This document shows, piece after piece, positions 49,924 through 61,687 of a DNA stretch of 64,000 nucleotides. The DNA is taken from positions 145,001 to 209,000 of the forward strand of contig JAODUO010000557.1 of NCBI GenBank assembly GCA_025642075.2. Reading direction: 5' to 3'. Both the position numbers and the translations under genes were made by a program. Below the pieces are notes generated by a model. The model was not told where the DNA came from and made no database searches. It saw only the letters and a program-made list of their open reading frames with translations. Origin of the DNA: Ridgeia piscesae (lineage: Eukaryota > Annelida > Polychaeta > Sabellida > Siboglinidae). Position 1 is the first letter of the stretch; the number at the start of each line of letters is the position of its first letter.

Positions 49924-50309
49924 GCATACAAAAAATGAATATATACTATGTATGCTAGAACAAATTACTACAATGTTCTTGGCAATTGTAGAAACTATAC
50001 CCGACTAATGTCATGTTGGATATGGAAATTGAACTCAAGGTAAAATGTGTCACTTGCAAAATGTTTATCCTATTAACTCACACACACACAGTCCAGTTGA
50101 AATGTGTTCTATGACCTGAAATAAACAATAAACATGACACCAGTGACACAAATACACACCAATTTTGCGGACAAAGGGATGTCAACTGTTAAGCCAGTTT
50201 ACAAACTTTAAATGTTTTTGACCTGAAATGGACTTACAAACACACGTGATACCATTTACACTAATTTCTAAGACATAACTGACAATATATATATTTTGTT
50301 TATGATTTT
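49924..50309. other. Unique DNA, no gene recognised
   Basis: No recognised motif. Confidence 0.4.
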
Positions 50310-50545
50310 TTAAGACCTTTTTGCTCATTCATTATTTCACCCGTCCACCCATATTTCTACACATCCAAAACAGGTTTTACCTGTCCAAATGATGGGTGGA
50401 CAGATCTCTGCATGAAGCTATGCATAGCAGACTGTCAATGACAGACCTATTTTGTGTTCCTTTAATTGTTTACCCATCCACCCATATTTCAACCTGTCCA
50501 CAACGAGTTTTACCCATCCAAAGATGAGTAGATGGGTCCCTGCAT
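50310..50545. repeat. Dispersed hairpin repeat, tandem copies 2 and 3
   Basis: Two copies about 128 bp apart of the unit at 6430-6545. Cores run from CGTCCACCCATATTTC to ATGATGGGTGGACAG (50342-50403) and from TACCCATCCACCCATATTTC to GATGGGT (50471-50537). Ends of each core are complementary. Confidence 0.75.
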
Positions 50546-51585
50546 AATACTACGACACAAGGTGCACATTTATATGTGTGCACACACACATGCGTACATG
50601 CATGCATGTGTGTCGTTGCTGTCAGATGTGCCTATGTTTTTTCACAACGTGATCACCAAGCTGACCTTTCTGCACTGGATTATGTTAAGGGTAAAGACAA
50701 GCCTCGTGGAATCATCTCCATCTTCTTTCCATAAACATGGACCAACATCATGCGTTCCTCAACACGTCCGTTTAACGTGACACACACCACTTAGAAGACG
50801 AAAACACATTTGTGAAGATGACACATAATTTGCCACCCTTCTTCGTCAGGTGCAATGTCAGGCATTTAGATTGCCCACGTAATCGTAGCGGTGTTTTACA
50901 TCAAACCAATTTTCCCCATCAGCACCAAATCTAGCGGCCTCACACTAAGCCAAAGTAACAAACGCAATTGCTTGTGCAAGTTTTTTATGTTGCCTGGGTT
51001 GTAAATTGAAACTTGTTTTTTTTTCGGAGACGCTTTTATGCGAGATAATTGGCGGCTCCCTATCAGCCTGGCTTAAAAAGGTGGCACTGCTTCAGGGAAA
51101 GACATCAGCATCCTCGCATTTCTGCGAAGAAACAGGAAACTGACAGATTATCTCTGGCTTGTCTCATGAGATGATGCCCGGATAACTGACCCTGCTTGTT
51201 ACTCTGTCAGGATTAAAACACAAAATTATGGATAAGGAGAATGTAGTTACGGCGGTTGAATAAAAACGATGACAGCTGAATTTGAGAGGAAAATTCATTG
51301 TCACACGTGGATGCTATGGGGTAGGTAATTTTTTAGCTGTGACATTTGCACAAGAAACACATTAGGAGAAGAAAATGTGTATGATTCTGTGTGTATAATT
51401 ATTTGCATAGTTTGTATACAAGTGTACAGTGTACATTGGAGTTTCCCAAATTAGGCCAATCCAGGGGCAGAAGAAAAAAGTGGCCCGAATAGCCAGGTGG
51501 TCTTAGTTAACAGGACAACATTCCTGTGCTTTACTGAATACAAGAATAATTTTGACTGTTATCCTAGGGTGACCATAACTACAGA
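50546..51585. other. Unique DNA, no gene recognised
   Basis: Moderately GC-rich at 50620-51200 but with no splice-bounded frame that I can support. Confidence 0.35.
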
Positions 51586-51815
51586 TTGGCGATATTACTG
51601 AGGTAATTGTAGGGCGGTTTTATCACTGAGATTACCTTAATTGTGAGGTGGCTGTATAATGCAGTAACCTTAATTGTGAGGTAGCTACACTAGTGGGGTG
51701 ACCTTAATTGTGAGGTGGTTGTATTGCAGTAACCTTAATTGTGAGGTAGCTATATTTCTGAGGTGACATTAATTTTGAGGTAAGCTGTATTACTGAGGTG
51801 ACCTTAATTATGAAT
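51586..51815. repeat. About 35-bp repeat GAGGTGACCTTAATTGTGAG
   Basis: Six or seven degenerate units with alternating spacer (GGTGGTTGTATT, GGTAGCTATATT). It lies just before the 48-bp array. Confidence 0.85.
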
Positions 51816-51864
51816 CACTGCCAAGACATGGACTTATGTTGTTGCGCCACTTCAAGATGGCAGC

Positions 51865-53140
51865 ACGACCTCCCACACAAACCCGCCATAATCTTACGTG
51901 TCTGTGAACACAATAACCTCCCGCACAAACCCGCCATAATCTTACGTGTCTGTGAACACAATAACCTCCCGCACAAACCATATTTTTTGATGACCTCCTG
52001 CACAAACCCGCCATAATCTTACGTGTCTGTGAACACAATAACCTCCCGCACAAACCCGTCATAATCTTGTGTCTGTGAACACAATGACCTCCCACACAAA
52101 CCCGCCATAATCTTACGTGTCTGTGAACACAATAACCTCCCGCACAAACCCGTCATAATCTTGTGTCTGTGAACACAATAGCCTCCCGCACAAACCCGCC
52201 ATAATCTTATGTGTCTATGAACATAAAAATTGATGACCTCCCGCTCAAACCCGCCATAATCTTACGTGTCTGTGAACATAATGACCTCCCGCACAAACCC
52301 ACCATAATCTTAAGTGTCTGTGAACACAATGACCTCCCACACAAACCAGCCATAATATTATGTGTCTGTGAACACAATGACCTCCCACACAAACCCACCA
52401 TAATCTTATGTGTCTGTGAACACAATGACCTCCCACACAAACCCGCCATAATTTTATGTGTCTGTGAACACAATGACCTCCCACACAAACCCGCCATAAT
52501 CTTATGTGTCTGTGAACACAATGACCTCCCGCACAAACCCGCCATAATCTTATGTGTCTGTGAACACAATGACCTCCAGCACAAACCCGCCATATTCTTA
52601 TGTATATGTGAACACGATGACCTCCCGCACAAACCCGCCATAATCTTATGTGTCTGTGAACACAATGACCTCCCACACAAACCCGCCATAATCTTATGTG
52701 TCTGTGAACACAATGACCTCCCGCACAAACCCGCCATAATCTTATGTGTCTGTGAACACAATGACCTCCCGCACAAACCCACCATAATCTTATGTGTCTG
52801 TGAACACGACAACCTCCCGCACAAACCCACCATAATCTTATGTGTCTTGAACATAAACCTCCCCACAAACCCCCATAATCTTACGTGTCTGTGAACACGA
52901 CAACCTCCCGCACAAACCCACCATAATCTTATGTGTCTGTGAACACGACAACCTCCCGCACAAACCCACCATAATCTTATGTGTGTGTGAACATGACAAC
53001 CTCCCGCACAAACCCACCATAATCTTATGTGTCTGTGAACACGACAACCTCCCGCACAAACCCACCATAATCTTATGTGTGTGTGAACATGACAACCTCC
53101 TGCACAAAGCCGCCGTAATCTTACGTGTCTGTGAACAGCG
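51865..53140. repeat. 48-bp tandem array, about 25 copies
   Basis: The unit joins GACCTCCCGCACAAACCCGC to CATAATCTTATGTGTCTGTG and AACACAAT. Units at 52260-52850 are regular; those at the left vary by deletions. Because 48 is a multiple of three, the array gives open frames on both strands (52211-52894 +, 52207-52866 -, 52245-52868 -) with 16-residue repeats. Different registers are open at once, which points to repeat arithmetic, not selection for protein. Confidence 0.96.
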
Positions 53141-53794
53141 AATGCTCGAATGAACAGTGCTGATTGTATTCGGCCGTGCCATTATAAGCCAACATTAGCC
53201 AACATAACTTTTCAATAATGCCACCCGAGCGGAGGCAAAATCTGCGTCGTAGTTAGTGCCACGACAGAGGCAGCTGATCGACACTGACACATCTCTGTGA
53301 GACAGCGGACGCGGTTTGGTTCTGCAGCTCAGATAAACGCCTCGGGCCGGGAAATTTGATGACGGTTGAATGGGCTTGCGTGGAGACTTAACAGACGGTT
53401 ATTCATCGCATCCAAGATCTCACATTTACACCATTGATATCTCAGAAGTTATGGCTGTTGATTTCAGGTTCAGGAGGTTTCCTGTTCGTGTCCATATCGT
53501 ATCAACCATAATTGCGTGAGGTGTAACTTGGGAGAGTCTGGTTATACCAGTATCACAAGGACAGATGTATGTTTATGTCGATCGTAGTGTCTTCGTTATA
53601 AATCTTTGAGCAGATAATTTTATGTTTCACTGCAATATTAATTTGTGTTGAGCAAATAGTGAACATAATTAACTTGTGATTACTTATTCTTTACGTAGAA
53701 CACTCTTCTCTTTCGACAAACTCTTAGGAGAAATCTTCCTTAGAATATTCTTGTGTGCATGCGCCATGTAACATATCTTAGATATGTAAAAAGT
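53141..53794. other. Unique DNA with a CpG-containing stretch at 53220-53420
   Basis: CpG is somewhat enriched (GAGCGGAGGC, GGACGCGGTTTGG, CGCCTCGGGCCGGG), possibly a regulatory segment, but no start codon or donor stood out. Confidence 0.3.
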
Positions 53795-53916
53795 AAAAAA
53801 GGTAAGTTTTTATATAGCGCAATCCAGTCCTTATGACTGCTCAAAGCGCTTTAGACTTTAATTCTCTGGCAGACCTGTTCAATCAAATACCATCTCAACT
53901 TCTCTGGGAAGAGTGA
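53795..53916 (-). mobile_element. SINE 3' fragment, antisense
   Basis: Matches only the 3' half of the main SINE (TTATATAGCGCAATCCAGTC, CTCAAAGCGCTTTA, CTTCTCTGGGAAG). The tRNA head and central block are missing. Confidence 0.75.
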
Positions 53917-54264
53917 AAAAGTAAATGCCACACTCTGTTAGGAAGTGGTGTTCTTGGAAGCTATTAGTTTGTCAGTGTGACAAGTTTTATGAGGTGATAC
54001 ATCAAAGTGTAATTCCAAAGCCTTTACTTGGTAGGGGAGTAGCTGCTCCGTCAATGCTAAGAAACGTCAAACGAGGTTTGAAATATGCCTGTATAGTCAG
54101 TCTATATAATTCTAATCTCTTAAGAAATGTGCTTCTCTTAAGAAAAAGTATTGTCTTTGAACGGATCTTTCTCTTAGGATATTTTCTTTTACAATATTGT
54201 CTTTTAGAATATTTTTTTGTTTTAGAAATAAATTGTCTTAGGACAATTTTTGTCTTGTGACAGG
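53917..54264. other. Diverse AT-rich DNA
   Basis: Contains degenerate TCTTAAGAAA / TCTTAGGA strings (54115-54250) but no gene. Confidence 0.35.
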
Positions 54265-54269
54265 TGCAT

Positions 54270-54319
<50 letters not shown>

Positions 54320-54342
54320 GGTCACACGCACGCACGCACAAT
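54265..54342. repeat. (GCAC)n microsatellite
   Basis: About 18 GCAC units with one GCGGTCAC interruption. Confidence 0.95.
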
Positions 54343-54632
54343 TCACCAATTATCACAAGGTTTACATCTATTGATTTGTGGTATAAATGGACAATTGTTC
54401 ATACTTGAAATGTAGGGACGTCACAGCAAATTATAATAGACCACATGTAGACAGGCGCCGAACTGATCTCGTCTAAATTTGGTGTACAGGATACACGATC
54501 TGTCCATTAAGTATAACAGTCCAACTAATAAGTCGCGTCATGGCTACGTTTTTACTTGCATTGGTTCAAGAGGAGGAGCATTCATTATTTCACTTTGCAT
54601 TGAGGCATTTAGGCAACATGTAAAACAGATAC

Positions 54633-54687
<55 letters not shown>

Positions 54688-55640
54688 AAGAATTGGTACC
54701 CTCTCCAACAATGTATATTGTATGCACTGCATGTATAAATGTTGTACAATGTGAAGTTGGAATAAATTTCATTCCAGTGAGCTATGAATGTTTGCTTGGG
54801 AGAAATCACAGAATATTCACAACGTACATTTTTGGTTGATTCTGCCTGGGCGACATTAACTTACCAATAGGCTTAGTTCACAAAAGAATTCAATTAGTGA
54901 TTCATTATTTTTACTTTGACTTCCTAACCACATGGAGTTTGTATTTTTTATTTTAAGAACTATTAGTTTTAACTGCAAAGTGTGTGTTTTATTTTTACCT
55001 GTTTTCCACTCCAGACACTTGCCTCTCCTCAATCCAGGAATAGTGTCCAGGAAATAGCTTCTGCCGGTCTAATTTTAACGCATTATTAATTTTTCCTCAT
55101 CTTACCTGAGGCTGTGATGGATGACCATATCTATGACAGGAAGTGGCTGTATTAGGCATAAAAGCAAAATTCATCTGTGAAATTCCTGAGTCATCAAGAG
55201 TAAACGTAGAAAGGTAGACAATGCCAGGAACATTATCTGTCAGTTTAAATGACAGTATAAATCCATCCGACCAGTCACCTGCTGTTGTAATGAATGGTCA
55301 CTCAGTGCAGGAAGGCAATGGCAGCCATTTGTAAACGGGACAGACACAGATTTGATGGATAATAGTGTCATTGTCAAAAGGGAAGTGACCATTGTGGAAC
55401 CTAGGCAGGTAATGGATGGAATAGGTTTAAAAGCAGGAAAATGGATACACTGGGAACAACTGGAATATTAAATGGTGCTTCGCTTGATTTTTATTATATT
55501 AATTTTTATATTATTATTTCATTTATTGGCCCAGATTGTTTGTATGGTGTGGGTGTGGTTTGTGGTGAATGTTGAGACTGGTAATTATTACTATTCAAAC
55601 ATATTAATTGTTAGTGATTACTACTATCCTGATTGATTCA
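54343..55640. other. Unique DNA with a short (TA)n run
   Basis: The only notable feature is about 24 TA units at 54637-54685. Confidence 0.4.
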
Positions 55641-55962
55641 GCATGCATGCATGCACACATGCACACCCACACACATGCATGCATGTACAGATACATGCAC
55701 ACAAACAAACATCCATGCATTCAAATTGTCATACAGAAACATACACAAGCACATATGTACACACTCACACATGCATGCATGCACGCGCACGCATGCACGC
55801 ACGCATGCACGCATGCACGCATGCACGCACATACACACACACGCGCATGCACTCATACACACTCACACACATACACAATCACACTGTGACACACACACGC
55901 ACACACACGCACACACATGTACACACTCACACGCACGCACACATACAAGCACACATGTACTG
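55641..55962. repeat. CATG/CACG/CACA compound microsatellite
   Basis: Mixed GCATGCATGCAC, GCACGCATGC and CACACA units. Confidence 0.93.
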
Positions 55963-56292
55963 TAAGCACAGTAACGAGAACAGATTTCTATCTTTACTGC
56001 CAGACGATACTGTTATTGTAGTCACACCTGGTGTGGTCTTAAAGAGCAGATAGATCAGAGATGGTCCACTCATCTTGGCTGCAGGAGGCAGTAATTAGTG
56101 TACAGGTGTGACACAGGCTAGCTCCTGTAGGTGTCATCATCGCTGCTTGTGATCCACAGGTGTAATGACATCTCTAAGTATACAGTGTCCACTGTAGGTG
56201 TAGAGGCATTAAGTCACGCACCTGTGCAGTGGACGGCCACAATAACAACAGAAGATCTTTCATGGCCAGCATCCATATTGACTGAAGGCACT
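55963..56292. other. Unique DNA, no gene recognised
   Basis: No recognised motif. Confidence 0.35.
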
Positions 56293-56502
56293 CAGTGTTT
56301 CCCCTGCTATGTGATGAGTGACGTGGGCCACCTTGCTGTTTTTCAAAGACACCTCGCTAAATATATGCCAGAACTGCCACCTCATAGCTACTTCCTGCTA
56401 TAAACATGTTTACATGTTGCTACCTTGTAGTTATGCATTTGTCTCCTGCCTATTGACCAGGGATACACCCTTCAGATTCAGAATGCACCATTTTGAAGGT
56501 AG
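56293..56502 (+). repeat. Dispersed repeat of about 215 bp, copy 2
   Basis: Matches 33561-33776 from CAGTGTTTCCCCTGCTATGT through GTGGGCCACCTTGCTGTTTT and AACATGTTTACATG to GCACCATTTTGAAGGTAG, with scattered substitutions and small indels. Confidence 0.75.
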
Positions 56503-56654
56503 AATTTGAATCTTACAGAGATTGCTATGCCACGGACTCAATTAGTGTGTGTCACGTCTCCTTGGTGCTCACTCAGCCCAGCCTACTGAGGGGAAACACT
56601 GGAAAGTTTACTAACAACAACAACATAATACAGTTGCACAGTATGGTTTGCTGC

Positions 56655-56900
56655 TGTTCCACAAGTGCTGTCGCTGCTGTGCTGCTGCTGCGCCGCCACC
56701 GCTGTGCCACTGCAGCGGCTGTGCCACCACAACTGTGCCAGTCTACTGCTGCTGTTCCACCATGGCTGCCGCTGCTGTGCCACTGCCGCTGCTGTGCCAC
56801 TGCAGCTGCTGTGCCACTGCAGCTGCTGTGCCACTGCAGCTGCTGTGTCACTGCAGCTGTTGTGCCACTGCAGCTGCTGTGCCATTACTGCAGCTGCACA
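56655..56900. repeat. 17-bp minisatellite GCTGCTGTGCCACTGCA
   Basis: Regular from about 56775 to 56880 and degenerate to the left. The 17-bp period gives a 17-residue repeat in each frame, so open frames of 80-140 codons arise on both strands without meaning. Confidence 0.9.
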
Positions 56901-57094
56901 GTTGAAGTGATGTGACTCACAAGTTGTCCTTGGGATTTTGAAGATAATGAAACTCTGCAGTTTTCAATGATTTGGTGCCAAATAAAAACACCTGATCAGA
57001 ACCAGACTCACAGCTGGGAGTGACCAGTGAAAATGCAATAACAGTGCCAACATTTGTCAGATGTATTATAACAGTAAGTTCCTATATGACTGTG

Positions 57095-57155
57095 CAGGCA
57101 CTAGGTCACTGTGTGCAGGCACTAGGTCACTGTGTGCAGGCACTAGGTCACTGCT
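57095..57155. repeat. 19-bp repeat, three copies
   Basis: Three copies of GCAGGCACTAGGTCACTGT in tandem. Confidence 0.92.
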
Positions 57156-57599
57156 CAAAGAACCACTTTCCACTTCACCACCTGGTCACTAAGACCTGTT
57201 CTGTCTGACACCATGACGCAGAAGACTAGACAAAGTGTAGGCTGAAATAAATTATTAAGTCACAGGAAAACGCCACAGAAATAAAGTAACTGACTTTATT
57301 TCCTGTGGCTTTTTTGTCCTGTGACGTTATTTCTGACATTCTGACCCAGGTACTGATTCACACAGCTTCTTGACATGGGGCAGCGTTGAATGTACGGGAT
57401 CCAAACTCGATTAAGAATCCTGTGTTCCAATTCGCTCCACAATGTACAAATCCATAATTGGCAAATATTCCTTCATCGATAGTCAATTTTCAAAAATAAA
57501 TGTTGTTTCCTCCACAAAGTCCAACAAGGGACTGTGAAAGACGGGCAGAATGTCTTGGAAGAACATCACAGCAAACACAAACCTGTGCTGCTGTCATAT

Positions 57600-57985
57600 A
57601 CAATATGGACCCCCACCGAAAATGGACCCCGGGTCCATATTCCCTGTAGAATATGGACCCGGGGTCCATTAATTCTGTTATAGAATATGGACCCCGTCAT
57701 AAAATTTGGACCCGGGGTCCATATTCTATGGGGTCCTTATCCTATATGTGCCATAGAATATGGAGTTTTTATGGACCCCCATACAAAATGGACCCGAGTC
57801 CATATTCTATTGATACCATATTCTATAGGGGTTCATATTATACATGTGTTATAGAATATGGACTGTATATAAAAAATGGACCTTGATATAATTTTAAAAA
57901 GGGGTCTAAATTATATAAGGGCGGTTCAAAATTTATAAGAGAATGTGGACCCCTGGGTCCATTATCTATGGGGTCCATATTCTTT
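57600..57985. repeat. Cluster of ATATGGACCCCGGGTCCATA palindromes
   Basis: Five to seven units around GGACCC/GGGTCC, flanked by ATAGAAT or ATTCTAT and spaced by irregular AT-rich DNA. Several units are nearly perfect palindromes (57622-57641, 57652-57670, 57702-57725) and others are half-units. Confidence 0.8.
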
Positions 57986-58555
57986 CTGATACCGGCATAA
58001 TTATAGTGAGATAATATAATGGCTGCATATAAATGTCTGATTTCAGTGGAGTAGCTGTTAAGTCACTAAGCTCTTCATACGCGGAGTAACAAAAGATTGT
58101 GGCATCTGAACAATCAGTCATGATAGTAATTGTATCAGTATGAGAAAAACCCTCAAGAAAAGAAGAAGTGACAAACCTAGAAGGAGGCAAATGAACCCCA
58201 GCCACTCAGAGGAGATGCAGTTACAGAGGCTAAATATTAATGTACGGATGATCTACGACGATGGGAACTATGGTTTTGGAATTGTGACTTTTAGCATGTG
58301 TTTATTGCTGAATAAATGATACTGAAAGTTGCACTGGTGCGACGGTGACCTGAATGCTCTCTACAGTCTGTGGATGTTGTCACCATCAGAAGGAATTGCC
58401 AATTGCTGCAGTTATTGCTCATAAACGATGTTTATATGAGCAGTTTTCTTGATTTAACTGCACAGACGACAAACACATATCGATTTCTCGCGCACAAAAG
58501 AATTTTGGTTGATGAATATTTCGGCAAGTGTTTGTCTGAGTGGGTTCTTGATTAG
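57986..58555. other. Unique DNA, no gene recognised
   Basis: No recognised motif. Confidence 0.35.
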
Positions 58556-58755
58556 TAGGGGACGTCGCTGCTGGTTTGTGGAAGATGAGCTTGATGGGTG
58601 TTACTGGAGGCTGTGTAGAATGTGAGGGGTGTCACTGGTGGCTTTATTACCTGAGGGGTGTCATTGACGAATTTGAGGGGTGTCACTTTGACTACGCAGA
58701 CTTTCAGGGCTGTCACTGAAGTATTTCAAGGGTGTCATTGCTGGTTGATTTTGAG
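58556..58755. repeat. Degenerate GAGGGGTGTCACTG repeat field
   Basis: Six or so units of 30-45 bp sharing GGGGTGTCACTG or GGGTGTCATTG, old and eroded. Confidence 0.7.
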
Positions 58756-60274
58756 CGAGGTAACATCTAGCTTTTAAAAATAAACGTTAAGATAAACCTT
58801 CATTTTACTCAAAACAAGTTAGAGAAGATGTAAATTTAGCAAAATTGGATGTACAATCATATTGAGACTTGTTGTTTGATAAAAAGATTCACACAGTTTT
58901 GTCATGTTTGCAATTCAGCTTCAAGCTGTGTGTCCCCTGAAATATTAATACCAGTAAATTACTCGGCTCATAGCTCTGACACATGAGAGATTTTGCATGG
59001 TACATGAAATTATGTCAGTGGTTTACGAGATGTAGCTGGGGAGATGTGACCATATGTTAGTTATGTTTTGTGGCTGTTAGTGTAGTATTTCTGTCCAACA
59101 CGGAGGTCTGAGTTGATAAACATTTGATCTGGTTGTTCTATTTACGTTGCTAATGGCCACGCAGGTGAATATTTCATTTTGCTAATGCAATTGCCATAAT
59201 TAATTTCCAATTGTGTGGTGGGGGGGTAGTCATGACAGACAGTTCAATTTGATTAAGTGTTGCAGTCTTGATTTTATGTCCATTTGCAATCTGATGTGGC
59301 ATCGATTTCTATCGGAAATGTTATATGGTTAAATTTCAGCAATGAACATGCAGAAAAAATGGGAGTGCACTGTTTCGACAGACCAAATAATAAATTTAAC
59401 AAATTATGCTGTCAAAAAACAAAAGGTACCCCCATATTTTCAATAAATTATGTAGATTCTTAGATTGTCTGAAGCCATGTGGTGTCTGACGTACACTTGG
59501 TGATGTTGTATTGTTAAAAAGACATACCATCTCAGATGTAATTGATGTCTCTGTGAATTACAATATTGCTACAGTGACGTGACATATCCTAGAATTTTGA
59601 CAAGCCATTCAGCAAATAGCACAGCCATTTTCACAACATTTTTGCTAAGCTAAACTGGTCACACGATGGACAGGTCAATTATATGATCCATAAATCGACA
59701 CTGACCCACAGTTCTTGTCATAGACGCTAACCGTTCCGACTTATGCAGTATGTTATTCACGCCTGCTGTAACCTGGCCTAAAGATGCATTAGGCAGGAAG
59801 TCAGGTGGCAACTTCATCAATGGCCCGTGAAATTGCATGTTTGCAAACGGAGGCACTTTGCAGGAGAATAATAGGAACACATGTAATGTGACCCCACATG
59901 TGGTAAGATTCCGGCCGGCTGCCACGGATCAATATCTGTGCATGTCGGGCCATGATGGAAGTTGTCACCTTATGACACTGCGTAGGTCGCACTCGGTGAC
60001 AAAAGGGAATGGGACGGGCATCAGAGGGAACGCACTCTTTAATGTTGCACCTTTTTATGTTTGATAGCTAACGAGTAATAGGTTTTTATGGGCCAGCTGT
60101 TTTTTGTCTGCTTAACAACCTCATCGTTTTTTCGGTTTTCCTGTTGCATTTTCACATGCACGAGCACAAGCTTTGTTTTTAAGGCCTTTTATTTATTCGG
60201 ACAAACTGTGACTATGATATATAAAGTCTGCCTGTTTTGCAACTGTAATTAAATGTTGCAAATATATTTAAAAA
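58756..60274. other. Unique DNA, no gene recognised
   Basis: No splice-bounded frame or known element was recognised. Confidence 0.35.
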
Positions 60275-60478
60275 AAGGTAAATGAAACGTTGTATGTAGG
60301 GCAGTGTCCAGTCTATAGGAATGGTCCAAACACTTGATGTTACTTAGAACCACAGCCCTGTTAAATCAAACACCATCAACAGCCACACTACAATTAGTGC
60401 ATGAAGATTATTCATATGCACCCCTGTCTGTAACCAGGTACTTATACAACTGAGTGAAACCCGGGTTAGATATAAAAC
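60275..60478 (-). mobile_element. Diverged SINE copy, antisense
   Basis: Shares the order of the main SINE (CAGTGTCCAGTCTATAGGA, CTACAATTAGTGCATGAAG, CTGTAACCAGGTACTTATAC, GAGTGAA) but is diverged. It ends against the CA array, so the tRNA head is lost or replaced. Confidence 0.65.
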
Positions 60479-60479
60479 A

Positions 60480-60785
60480 TCCGCACGCATGCACACCACA
60501 CACACCACACACACCACATACACCACACACACACACACACACACACCACACACACCACACACACACACACACACCCCCATACACACACACCACACACGCA
60601 CACAACACAACACACACACACGCACACACAGCACACACACACACACACCACACACACACACACACAAATACACACACCAACACACTCCACACACACTTCA
60701 CACACACATACACCACACACACATCACACACACACCCTACCACACACACACACACACAAACACAACACACACACACAGCACACAC

Positions 60786-60828
<43 letters not shown>

Positions 60829-60848
60829 CACACACCACACATACACCA

Positions 60849-60926
<78 letters not shown>

Positions 60927-60961
60927 AACACAACACACAAAACAAACACACCACACACACA

Positions 60962-60995
<34 letters not shown>

Positions 60996-61032
60996 ACACC
61001 CACCACCACACCACCACCACACACCACTCACA

Positions 61033-61067
<35 letters not shown>

Positions 61068-61123
61068 ATACCACACACACGCACACACGCACAAACACAA
61101 ACACACACACACACACACACACA

Positions 61124-61176
<53 letters not shown>

Positions 61177-61194
61177 CACACACTCACACACACC

Positions 61195-61227
<33 letters not shown>

Positions 61228-61258
61228 CACACACACACACACACACCACACACACACA

Positions 61259-61298
<40 letters not shown>

Positions 61299-61687
61299 AC
61301 ACACACATCACACACACACACACACACACACACCACACACACACACACACACAACACACACACACCCCCACATCACACACACACACCACACACCACCACA
61401 TACACACACTCACACACTCACACACCACACACACAACACACACACACACAACCACCACCACCACACACACACACACACACACCACCACCACCACACATGC
61501 ATGCACGCACACACGCACGCATCACGCACACTCACCAACACACCACACACCCACCACACACGCAGCACGCACCACGCACGCACGCAGCGACCAGCATGCA
61601 CGCACACACCACCACACACGCACACACACACTACGCACGCACGCACGCATGCACGCACGCACACGCATACACACACACACACACACC
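60480..61687. repeat. 1.2-kb CA-rich array with CCA and ACAA variants
   Basis: Long (CA)n runs broken by CACCACA, CACAACA, CACTCACA and a GCACGCAC part at the right end. The 421- and 403-codon Thr-His frames and the Cys-Val frames opposite are artefacts. It begins exactly where the SINE copy at 60275-60478 stops. Confidence 0.97.

Noticed and set aside
56493..56915. 140-codon frame rich in Cys, Ala, Val and Leu
   Set aside because: Follows the 17-bp minisatellite; frames are open in three registers and on the opposite strand.
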